The notes under the pieces were generated by a model. That model was not told the origin of the DNA, searched no databases, and was given only the letters and a program-made list of their open reading frames with translations. Position numbers and translations under genes: made by a program. Below are positions 27,426-37,200 of a stretch of DNA of 64,000 bases, piece by piece (the first letter of the stretch is position 1; each line of letters opens with the position of its first letter). Origin of the DNA: an uncultured Muribaculaceae bacterium (GTDB taxonomy: Bacteria > Bacteroidota > Bacteroidia > Bacteroidales > Muribaculaceae); contig CAJUDL010000008.1 in the NCBI GenBank assembly GCA_910585285.1, positions 1 to 64,000 on the forward strand, in the 5' to 3' direction.

Positions 27426-27511
27426 ACGATATGAGGATACCATTTTTAATTCACTAATTATGCGTGTTTTATCCATTTTGCATAAATATAAAGAAAATAT
27501 AGGATGAAAAG

Positions 27512-27542
27512 TTTGCAATCTCCGATGTTTTTCATATCTTTG
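27512..27542 (+). promoter_or_regulatory. Bacteroidetes sigma-type promoter of the leucine-rich surface gene
   Basis: -33 TTTG at 27512-27515 and -7 TATCTTTG at 27535-27542, spaced by 19 bases, as in the Bacteroidetes consensus. The leader is about 105 bases and contains a potential stem formed by AAGATGT near 27550 and ACATCTT near 27580. Confidence 0.75.
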
Positions 27543-27652
27543 GCGGTTGAAAGATGTCGGTTAGGATTTGCGCGATCTGCCACATCTTGTCTGAATCAAA
27601 TTAAAGCGATGAGATACAACATTTTAATTCCACTAATATAAATAAATAACTT

Positions 27653-30600
27653 ATGGCGAAATTCTTTACTTATTCGTTGCTGGCAGCAGCTATGGGCTTA
27701 TCGCTCAATGCTTTTGCACAGGACGCGGAAAATGTTAAGCTATTTTCCTTTACAGTGAGTCGCTCTGCCATAGAGAGTACAGTCTCTCTGGGCATTTCAT
27801 CCTCTGACTCTCAATCGGTGGTTGTAGATTGGGGTGACGGTACATTGTCCGCACCCACGAGCACTGGAAATTATGATGATACCTGGAATTATACCCAGGT
27901 TAGCGGTGCAATTGCAGGTGCGACCATCACAGTTTATGGATCAAATGCCGCAACAATTAATGCTCTTGATCTGAGCTGGGCTCAAAGCTCCGGTGTAGAT
28001 GCTAAAATCAAGTCATTGGACGTAAATGCCCTTACAGGTTTGAAGCGTCTTGAATTGAACACAAATGATATCTCTTCACTTGATGTTTCGAAAAATGAAT
28101 TGTTGGAGCTTCTTTATGCATCTAACAATCAGTTGTCATCTTTAACCTTCGGAAATAATGCTGTCCTTGCAACAGTGGATGTTAGCAATACTTTTGATAC
28201 AACAAAAGGGAAACTGGCGGATGGAGCCGGTAATAATCAGGTTCTAAGAGCAGATTGGGGAAGTCTTCCAGCCCTCAAATCTCTTAAGGTGAGTGGTAAT
28301 ACGTATCTTGGATGGTTCGGAACTTTCGATGTGTCCAAGAACAAAGAACTTACCACCTTGGAAATGAATGGTTGCGAGCAGGATGCAATTGATGTGACCC
28401 ATATGACCAAGCTCAAAACTTTCAATGGACAATGGAATGGATTTACAACACTCGATTTGTCGCATATGGTTGCAGCAGGTGCAACTATCAATGTGCAAAA
28501 TAATAAACTGACTGAGATTAAACTACCTGAGATTGTAGGCACAAAAATGACACGTGTTTCTCTTCAGAACAATCTCTTTACATTCGCAACTCTTCCTCTT
28601 CCGGGCATAACAAAAAATGCTAACTCCTATGTCTATTCCCCTCAGGCAATAGTGAAGACACCTCTTACGACTGATAATAAGGTTGATTTCTCAGCGTTCG
28701 CAAAAGTCGGTGAAACACCTTCGACTTTCAAATGGATGCAAGGTGAAAATGAAGTTCCGGCTTCAGATTATGAGGTTGCTGATGGTGTCTTTACTTTCAA
28801 GAAAGATATGGAGAATATCTATTGCGAAATTACCAATAGCGTCTTCCCCAACTTGACTATGACTACCAGCACGGTCACTTCTATGGGTGCCCTTCTTCAA
28901 AAACCTATTGTAGTTATGGCAGTTCAAACTGCTGAGATGCATCCTGATAGGAAGATGAGTATCAGTATGGGCACTTCATCTTCTGTGGAGGAAGATGTGT
29001 ATGTTGACTGGGGCAATGGTGAGCCTGCACATGTGACACTGACGGAAGACAATTCATCTTTCTCCGGTAAACCATTAGGTTCAATTGTCAAAATTTATGG
29101 TAACCCTGAAATCATGACTATGTTTGAATGTGGAGGCTCTCATGATTGGACAACAGGGAAAGAGCGCGGCTCAATGATTACCAATATCGATCTGTCCGCT
29201 CTTGTAAATCTCCAAGAACTCAATCTTAAAGAGAATCTTTTGACCGCACTTGATTTGTCGGCCAATAAGAAACTTACGAAATTAGATTTAAGATCGAATA
29301 AATTGACAGCGTTTGATTATGACCTTCCTGAATTGGCAGAGCTTAATTTAGGTAACGAGGGTCAGAATGGAGTCAAGAAATATGGAGAGAATTCATTCAC
29401 TTCGATAGAATTCTCGAAATTACCTAAATTGGATATACTTTATATCAATTATGTTGGATACGCACTTGATTTCACTAAAATCCCGAATATTAAGGAAGTC
29501 CGTGCAATGGGTAATGGGTTGACATCCATAGATCTTAGCCAGAATACAGACTTGACATACCTTAGTCTGTCATATAATGACCTGACATCGGTTGATGCTC
29601 TTTCTATTAAGAATAAGGATAAAGATAATAAAGCAAGTATTTATCTACAATACAATAAACTCACATCACTTAAAGTTAATGAGGGCATTGGTTCGCTCGT
29701 GATAGATAATAATAACCTTACGTTCGCGACTCTGCCTAATGTAGAGAAGGTTGCCGGTTATTGCGTTTATTCTCCTCAGAATCCGATGGAGGTAACTTCT
29801 GCTTATGGCAGAGTTGACCTTGCTTCGCAGGCTAAGGTTGGTGAAACGGCAACTGAATATATCTGGATGAAGGGCGAGGCTGCAGTAACTACCGGAATTA
29901 AGGCTAAAGATGGTGTCTTCACATTCTCCGAGTCAGGAGACTATGTCTGCAAGATGAACAATGCTGCTTGCCCGGATCTGACACTCTCTACTGTACCTGT
30001 TAAGGTTGATGTGTCTAATCGGCATGAACTCTTTTCATTCACAGTTGCTCCCGCAGCCGCAGGTAAGACAATGAGTCTTAATATCTCATCTACGGATAAC
30101 CAGAGCGTAGTTGTTGACTGGGGTGATGGAAACCTTTCAGCGCCTGTTGCAACCAAGAATTACGTTGATACGTGGGAATATGGTACTCCGACTGGTGTTG
30201 TGGCTGGTGAAAACATAACCGTTTACGGAGCCAATGCAGCCAATATAAACAAACTCGATCTTTCATGGTCGAAAGATGCCGGGGTGGAAACAAAGATGCT
30301 TACTGTAAATCTTTCTGCTCTTACAGGCGTTGACGATGTCACTCTTGCTTCTAATGCATTGACAACTCTTGATATTACACGCAATACATCTCTTGCTAAA
30401 CTATTTATCAATGGAAACAATATCACCGATATCAAGTTTGCTGCGAATTGTGTGCTTACTCGCCTTGAGGCACAGAATACAGCCGATGCCGGTGAGAACA
30501 ACCTTTTCAAGGTTGATTTGAGCAAAGCTCCGCTTCTTAATTATCTTGTAATGAGCTTCAATAACAAGAACGCAGAGGCTACTACTATCGATCTGAGCAA

Positions 30601-31267
30601 GAATGTTGAGCTTGCAACTGTTATTGCAACTGACTGTAACCTTGAGACTCTTGATGTTTCCAAGCTTACGAAACTTAGTCAGCTCACAATTAACAATAAT
30701 AATCTGGAAACTCTTGATGTATCGCAGATGCCTGCAACAGGTCGTGTTTTCGCAATGAATAATAAGATTTCATCTCTTGTTCTTCCCGCGAAACTTGATA
30801 GACTGAATGTATCAAACAATAAACTTACATTTGCAACTCTTCCGGCTACAACAATTGCAAAGACTTATGTTTATAACAATCAGAAGCCGATGGTTGTAGA
30901 GGCTAAGGATGGTAAGGTTGACCTCGCATCTCAGGCTAAGGTTGGTGACGTTGAGACCGTATTCGCATGGACAGCTGATTCAGAGGAATTCACAGACTTC
31001 ACAGTTGCAGCCGGTGTATTCACATTCACCAAGTCTGCCAAAAATGCAGTCTGCACGATGACAAACGCTGCGCTTCCTGCACTCACTCTCACCACAGTTC
31101 CTGTAAATGTTGAGGCAGACGGATCTGCAGTTACAGAGATCGAAGGTGCAGAATCTGAGGAAGAGGCTGTTTACTACAACCTCCAGGGTGTTAAAGTAAG
31201 CGGTAACGAACCCGGTGTCTACATCCGTCGACAGGGCAACAAGACCACTAAAGTCATTGTAAAATAA
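27653..31267 (+). CDS. Triple-module leucine-rich-repeat surface protein with T9SS signal
   Basis: A 1204-residue secreted protein with signal peptide MAKFFTYSLLAAAMGLSLNAFA. It is built of three homologous modules of about 380 residues. Each has a PKD-like opening with VDWG(D/N)G (near residues 57, 449 and 820), a leucine-rich-repeat solenoid of the SLDVSKN/LTxLDLSxNxxL kind, and a closing Ig-like domain marked by ATLP, (Y)VYSPQ, VDLASQAKVGE, GVFTF and C-x-(M/I)-x-N. The last 40 residues (YYNLQGVKVSGNEPGVYI and onward to KVIVK) are a T9SS-type C-terminal signal. The likely role is adhesion or ligand capture at the cell surface. It has its own promoter and terminator. The first and third modules are most alike. 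Confidence 0.8.
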   Translation: MAKFFTYSLLAAAMGLSLNAFAQDAENVKLFSFTVSRSAIESTVSLGISSSDSQSVVVDWGDGTLSAPTSTGNYDDTWNYTQVSGAIAGATITVYGSNAATINALDLSWAQSSGVDAKIKSLDVNALTGLKRLELNTNDISSLDVSKNELLELLYASNNQLSSLTFGNNAVLATVDVSNTFDTTKGKLADGAGNNQVLRADWGSLPALKSLKVSGNTYLGWFGTFDVSKNKELTTLEMNGCEQDAIDVTHMTKLKTFNGQWNGFTTLDLSHMVAAGATINVQNNKLTEIKLPEIVGTKMTRVSLQNNLFTFATLPLPGITKNANSYVYSPQAIVKTPLTTDNKVDFSAFAKVGETPSTFKWMQGENEVPASDYEVADGVFTFKKDMENIYCEITNSVFPNLTMTTSTVTSMGALLQKPIVVMAVQTAEMHPDRKMSISMGTSSSVEEDVYVDWGNGEPAHVTLTEDNSSFSGKPLGSIVKIYGNPEIMTMFECGGSHDWTTGKERGSMITNIDLSALVNLQELNLKENLLTALDLSANKKLTKLDLRSNKLTAFDYDLPELAELNLGNEGQNGVKKYGENSFTSIEFSKLPKLDILYINYVGYALDFTKIPNIKEVRAMGNGLTSIDLSQNTDLTYLSLSYNDLTSVDALSIKNKDKDNKASIYLQYNKLTSLKVNEGIGSLVIDNNNLTFATLPNVEKVAGYCVYSPQNPMEVTSAYGRVDLASQAKVGETATEYIWMKGEAAVTTGIKAKDGVFTFSESGDYVCKMNNAACPDLTLSTVPVKVDVSNRHELFSFTVAPAAAGKTMSLNISSTDNQSVVVDWGDGNLSAPVATKNYVDTWEYGTPTGVVAGENITVYGANAANINKLDLSWSKDAGVETKMLTVNLSALTGVDDVTLASNALTTLDITRNTSLAKLFINGNNITDIKFAANCVLTRLEAQNTADAGENNLFKVDLSKAPLLNYLVMSFNNKNAEATTIDLSKNVELATVIATDCNLETLDVSKLTKLSQLTINNNNLETLDVSQMPATGRVFAMNNKISSLVLPAKLDRLNVSNNKLTFATLPATTIAKTYVYNNQKPMVVEAKDGKVDLASQAKVGDVETVFAWTADSEEFTDFTVAAGVFTFTKSAKNAVCTMTNAALPALTLTTVPVNVEADGSAVTEIEGAESEEEAVYYNLQGVKVSGNEPGVYIRRQGNKTTKVIVK

Positions 31268-31286
31268 ACCCCTTTAATTATAAACC

Positions 31287-31320
31287 AAAAGCGGTTCGCC
31301 AATCCGGCGAACCGCTTTTT
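31287..31320 (+). terminator. Rho-independent terminator
   Basis: A 14-bp perfect stem with loop AATCC (31287-31300 pairs with 31306-31319) and flanking A and T runs, so it can act in both directions. The same hairpin occurs at 38673-38709. Confidence 0.92.
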
Positions 31321-31419
31321 AATATCGATTGCGTATTTTTTAAGTAAGAAAAATGCCATTCCTTCGGGAGGGGGGTAACATAATTCGGCTGAATAAGTAT
31401 TGATCAAACATCTTATATT

Positions 31420-34272
31420 ATGAATTTAGATTTACCTTATCATTCAAGGTTGCTAAAATGCTTAGTCATTAGCATTTTGTCAGCATCGCTAATTCCTATT
31501 GCAGCGTTTGCTGTGCCCGCAAAACAATCGCCGGTAATTATAACGCAGGCGGATGGTGAAAAACTTCCGGTTAGGATTGTTGGAGATGAATATGATCATC
31601 AATATTTCACTACTGACGGCTATCTTCTGGTAAATTGCGATGATATTTATTATTATGCAGAACTGGATGCTTTGGGTAATCCGGTCTCAACAGGTATCCG
31701 CGCTACGGAAACTGCAAAACGCACTCAGCGAGTGATATCTTTACTCAATAGCATTGATAAAAATTCTATCAATGATCAGCTTAACCAACGACTTAAGAAA
31801 GTTACACGTAGGAAAATCCCTGTTGCAAAAGGACCAGGACACACAGGCCGCTCTGCGTTTCCTTCCAAAGGGAAACAGAAAGCGATTGTGATTCTTGTGG
31901 AATACTCAGATATAAAGTTTCATGCATCGGAAGAATATGATGCCCATGATTATTTCACGCGCATGATGTCGGAGAAAAACTTTTCTTCTTTCGGAGGAAC
32001 GGGGTCTGCTAAAGATTTCTTCATGGATTCATCGGCAGGACAATTCGAGCCGGAATTTGATGTGTACGGTCCTGTCACATTGACAAAAACAAGAGCATAT
32101 TATGGAGGTGACGGTCTTACAGGTAAAGACACTAACGCCTACAGAATGGCAATAGAAGCATGCCAGCAACTTGATGGAACAGTTGATTTCAGTGAATATG
32201 ATCGCGATGGCGACGGGTATATAGATAATGTTTTCATCTTCTATGCCGGAGAAGGGCAGCACATGGGTGCTTCAGCAGATTCTGTCTGGCCGCATGCCTA
32301 CAGTATAAGTGACAAAGATTCAACTCCCTATATCTTTGATGGAGTGCGTCTCGACAGGTATGGCTGCACCTGCGAATGGGTTGAGGGACGCCCCGATGGT
32401 GTCGGCACATTCGTGCATGAGTTCTCTCATGTGATGGGACTTCCGGACCTTTATACAACCAATTATAACACTGCAGCTTTCACACCCGGTTCATGGAGCA
32501 CACTGGATGCCGGTCCATACAATAACAATGGATGCACCCCGCCGCTCTATTCAACATTTGAACGATATGCTCTCGACTGGATCACCCCGGTGGAGATTAA
32601 CGGGTCTGTTTCAGCTACTCTTCCTGCTCTGGGGAATAACCTTTCCGCTATTATCCGCACTCCGGATGAGAATGAGTTCTTTCTTCTTGAAAACAGACAG
32701 CAGACCGGATGGGATAAATATCTTCCCGGTCACGGAATGCTGGTATGGCACGTGGATTATGAGAAAAGTATCTGGTTCACCAATGGTGTGAACAATGACG
32801 AAAACCATCAGTATGTGGATCTTGAAGAGGCTGACAATCTTAAGACAGCCGTAAGCCGCGGAGGGGACGCCTTCCCCGGGACCGCCGGTATTACGTCCTT
32901 TACCGATGACACGAATCCAAGTATGAGGGCATGGGATAACAGTCGACTGAATATTCCTATTACGGATATCGATGAAAGCAATGGATTGATAACATTCAAG
33001 GCTCTTGGTGGTTCTGATGCGCTTGCTGCCCCGAAAGCACTTAATCCTGATTTTTCTGATCATGAGAGTTTCACTGCTTTGTGGGAAGCATCAAAAGCGG
33101 GCAGTGAATATCTGCTTTCTGTCTATACAAAAGGTGATGATTCGGAAATCAACTATCTTCCCGGGTATTACCGTCGCAATGTTGGTACAGCCACATCCCA
33201 CACAATCACAGGTTTAACTCCTTCAACAACATATTATTTCGTTGTCTATACAGCAAAAGGACTTGAATCTTCCCAAGCCTCAAACGAGGTGTCGGTATTT
33301 ACGGAACGTATGCCTCTCGACAAGCTGACAGTCAATGCTCTTGAGGCAGATGAAGTTGATATTGATGTGTTTACCGCTCATTGGGAATTGCTTCCGGAAG
33401 CAACGGATTATAAACTCTCAGTCTATTGTAAAGTGCCTGGTGGCGAACTTGAAGATGTTTGCGACTTCACAGGGGGAATTAATAGTCTTCCTGATGGATG
33501 GACTTCAAGCTCTACAACCGGTTACACCATGAGTTCGTATATCGGTAAATCAGCTCCTTCGTTGCGTATGGGTCTGGATTCCGATAACATTATCACTCCG
33601 GTTTATTCCGATGGCATAAAGAAATTCAGTTTCTGGCACAGAGGCAACGGTACATCCTCATCGGAAAAGATCATTGTTTATGCATTCAAGCAAGGAGTTT
33701 GGGAAACTATCGGTGAATATGCTATTGTCACTGACAAGGGTGGCAAAACAATAACCATCGAAACCATTCCCGCCGGGGCGGAGTCTGTAAAGATTGAATT
33801 TAAGAAGGTTGGATCTAAAAGTTCTCTTGCCATTGATGACGTGACAGTCTTTCATGGAGTGAAATATGTGCCGGAAAACCTTCCTTCGTATGATGCGATC
33901 ACCACAGGAAATGTATCCTCATACAAAGTTACAGGTCTTCAGCGCGACTCAGAATATTTCTATACACTGACGGCAACCGACGGCAACCTTGTTTCACGCG
34001 TTTCAAATGAAATAGCCGTCAGAACAAGGCTGACAAGCGGAATCAATTCTACGTTGGCTACCAAAGTGTCAGTCCATACATATGGTGATGCAATATTCAT
34101 CAAGGGTCTTGAAGCCGGTTCATCTCTGGATGTTACCGACATATCAGGACGAGTTGTAGCGAATTCGATTGCTGACAGTGAAGGAAGCGTATCTGTATCG
34201 GTTCCTTCCAAGGGTGTATATATTTTAAGCACTTCAGATCATCAGCTCTGCATTAAAGTTGTCATAAAGTAA
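31420..34272 (+). CDS. M6-family secreted metalloprotease with FnIII domains and T9SS signal
   Basis: A 950-residue secreted zinc protease (immune inhibitor A family). Signal peptide (about 1-29), prodomain to about residue 140, then the catalytic domain with GKQKAIVILVEYSD, the calcium-type loop YDRDGDGYIDNVFIFYAGEG and zinc site HEFSHVMGLPD (H333, E334, H337, D343). Two fibronectin III-like domains (about 535-630 and 850-890) flank a jelly-roll of the choice-of-anchor J type (about 660-800). The C-terminus SKGVYILSTSDHQLCIKVVIK is a T9SS sorting domain. It is encoded 11 bases upstream of the next surface protein, so probably co-transcribed. Confidence 0.88.
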   Translation: MNLDLPYHSRLLKCLVISILSASLIPIAAFAVPAKQSPVIITQADGEKLPVRIVGDEYDHQYFTTDGYLLVNCDDIYYYAELDALGNPVSTGIRATETAKRTQRVISLLNSIDKNSINDQLNQRLKKVTRRKIPVAKGPGHTGRSAFPSKGKQKAIVILVEYSDIKFHASEEYDAHDYFTRMMSEKNFSSFGGTGSAKDFFMDSSAGQFEPEFDVYGPVTLTKTRAYYGGDGLTGKDTNAYRMAIEACQQLDGTVDFSEYDRDGDGYIDNVFIFYAGEGQHMGASADSVWPHAYSISDKDSTPYIFDGVRLDRYGCTCEWVEGRPDGVGTFVHEFSHVMGLPDLYTTNYNTAAFTPGSWSTLDAGPYNNNGCTPPLYSTFERYALDWITPVEINGSVSATLPALGNNLSAIIRTPDENEFFLLENRQQTGWDKYLPGHGMLVWHVDYEKSIWFTNGVNNDENHQYVDLEEADNLKTAVSRGGDAFPGTAGITSFTDDTNPSMRAWDNSRLNIPITDIDESNGLITFKALGGSDALAAPKALNPDFSDHESFTALWEASKAGSEYLLSVYTKGDDSEINYLPGYYRRNVGTATSHTITGLTPSTTYYFVVYTAKGLESSQASNEVSVFTERMPLDKLTVNALEADEVDIDVFTAHWELLPEATDYKLSVYCKVPGGELEDVCDFTGGINSLPDGWTSSSTTGYTMSSYIGKSAPSLRMGLDSDNIITPVYSDGIKKFSFWHRGNGTSSSEKIIVYAFKQGVWETIGEYAIVTDKGGKTITIETIPAGAESVKIEFKKVGSKSSLAIDDVTVFHGVKYVPENLPSYDAITTGNVSSYKVTGLQRDSEYFYTLTATDGNLVSRVSNEIAVRTRLTSGINSTLATKVSVHTYGDAIFIKGLEAGSSLDVTDISGRVVANSIADSEGSVSVSVPSKGVYILSTSDHQLCIKVVIK

Positions 34273-34283
34273 ATCAAGTCATC

Positions 34284-37200
34284 ATGAATAAAATTCTGTT
34301 TTTATGTACTGCTGCCGTCCTTGCGGTCGGATTTAATGGCAACGCGGAGGTTTCGCCCCGTAGTGCTGACATTCCGCAGCTTTATGGTTGCGTCGAGTAT
34401 TCCGAAAAGCTGGGAGGAAACTTCAGAGGCATATATAAGCTTCCTCTCTCAGCTGATGGCACATTTTCATCGGTTAAAACATCCAATTTCGACATAATTT
34501 TCAATGGAGTGGAGAAGGACGGTGTGTATTACATACATACTGCTAACAGTCTTTTCGGCTCTTATTCTTATTACATAAAGGGAGTTGATATCCAAACGGG
34601 TAACTTCGTCTATACTGCTTATAATAATATTGGTAATGGGCATGTTGGCGCAGATTTAGCGGCAGACCCGGTATCAGGAAATATATATGGCATTTTCAAC
34701 AATGTCTCAGGTGATGGATATCGTTTCGGCACCATCACATATGAAGCAGGAGAAGATTCGCAGAATGGAGTGGTAACCGTAGAAGCTATCGGGGCAATGC
34801 CTGGCGAGTGGAATGCACTGGCATGCGATAATACGGGTCAGCTGTATGCCATATCCAAAGGCGCGGATTCAAAGCTATATAAGGTTGACAAGAATACTGC
34901 TGCTGTCACGGAAATCGGAAGCACCGGCGTAAATCCTTATTATGTCGGTTCGGCTACCATAGATCCCAAGACAAACCGTATGTTCTGGACGGTATCCCTT
35001 CAGGAACATTCAGGAAAGCTTTATGAAGTGGATCTGACTACTGGTCGCGCCACTCATCTCTTGGATTTCTCAGGAAACGAACAGGTTACGGGTCTTGTTA
35101 TACCATCAGCAGCCGCAGAAGATGGCGCGCCGGCGATAGCAAAGGATCTTTCGCTCGATTTCCCCAACGGAGCTTTGAGGGGCAAGGTGAATTTCACAGC
35201 TCCGGCTACTACCTATGACGGTTCTCCCGCAAGCGGACAAATATCTTACAAGGTCAGTGTCGACGGCAATGATTTCACAGGCACCACTTCGTATGGAGCG
35301 AAAGTCAGCGCGGATGTGGAAGTCGGGGAAGCCGCCACATATTCTTTTACCGTTACTACATCAAACGCTGTCGGTACATCTCCCAAGGCAGTGGTGAAAG
35401 GTTTTGTCGGTCCCGGTGTGCCAAATGCTCCCGAGAATGTCAAGGCAAGCTATGCCGACGGAGTGGTTACTGTGACATGGGATCCTGTTACAGAGTCTTC
35501 TAACGGAGGCTACATAGACCCGAAGAATGTAACATACAATGTTACTAAAGGGAACACCGTCATCACGCAGAATCAGAAAGAAACAACCTATACTGAAAAT
35601 GTAACCCTTACCGATGGTCTGACAGTCTGCAAATATAGTGTTTCCGCCACATACGGATCCAGGACATCCGCTTCGACAGCTGCGAATGATCTCGTGTTTG
35701 GCAGCATAATACCTCCATACAAACAGACATTCGACACTGAATCCTCCCTTACGGAATTCACCAACATATCATCGACAGGCTATAAATGGGAGTTCTTCAA
35801 CAATGAGAACCAAGGTCAGGAAATGCCACGTGTGAGATATAGCTTTACAAAAGATATGGACGCATGGCTGATAACGGCTCCCGTAAAGCTTGAGGGGGGA
35901 AAGGCGTATCGTGTAAATCTTGACGCATATGCCACCGCCACCTCAAGTAAGGAACGCATTGAGATTAAATTTGGCACGGCTCCGACAGCAGAGGCAATGA
36001 CCCAGACATTGGTTGAACCTACAACTGTAGCGGGCAAAGATGCCACCCCCCTTGAAGGATATCTGACTGCACCAGCCGATGGTAATTACTATATAGGAAT
36101 TCATGGTATCTCAGATAAAGAGCAGGCATATCTTTTTATCGATAATCTTGAAATTGCGGAAGGAGTGTCAGCCGCCGCGCCGGTAGCTGTAGATGACTTG
36201 AAAGTTCTTCCGGGTGCGAATGGTGCCAAGGAAGCCACAGTTTCCTTCATAGCCCCTTCCAAGGATTTCTTAGGCAATCCGATCTCTTCTGTTTCAAAGA
36301 TAGAAGTTCTTTGCGGGGATGAGGTCATTGAAACCTTTACCAATGTTGCAGCCGGAACTCAAAAGAGTTTCAAGCATACACTTTCCGCTGCCGGAGACTA
36401 TACATATACTGTGATTCCTTACACTGCAGGGGTGGCTGGTCAGAAAGCTTCGGTTACTGTATATGTAGGATTCCCGTTGCCCGCTGATCTCAAAGAGGCA
36501 TTCTTCAAAGAGACATCTGTACCCGGAGAAGTGACGGTGACATGGACTCCGGTTACTACAGACATAAACGGTCAGTCGCTCGATGCATCCCTTATTACCT
36601 ATGCGATATGTGAGGTTGGGGAGAATGGTGCCGGCAAGACATTGTATGATGGATTGCAGGGAACCTCAAAAACTTTCCGGGCAATTCCGGAAGGGGAGAA
36701 GCAGGAGTTTGTGCAGTTCATGGTATTTGCAGAGACAGAGAAGGGACGTTCAGCCGGTGTTACGACCAATTTGCTTCCCGTGGGTCCGGATATGACATCA
36801 TTCCAGGAATCTTTCCCCAATGGTGCTCCTACGACTCCGCTGGAGACAGGTTATGAGAATAATGGAGGTTGGATGCTGCTGCAGGACAGGAACGATATCC
36901 AGTCGGCAGACGGAGACAATGGTTTCGCGGCAATGTATTCAGCTACCGGTGGTAGCGCTGGTCTCTTCACCGGTAAGATATCACTCGCAAACTTCCTTAA
37001 TCCGGCTCTTACATTCTACGTTTACAATTGGTCGGATGCCACCACCAAAGATCTCAATGAAATATCGGTTGATGTTTCTGAAGTTGGCACTAATGTATGG
37101 AGAACTGTCAATACCATCAAAATCAATGAACTTGGAGGCAACGTAGAGGGATGGTATCAGGCAAGTGTGAGTCTTGCAGCCTATGCCGGGAAGAAAGTGC

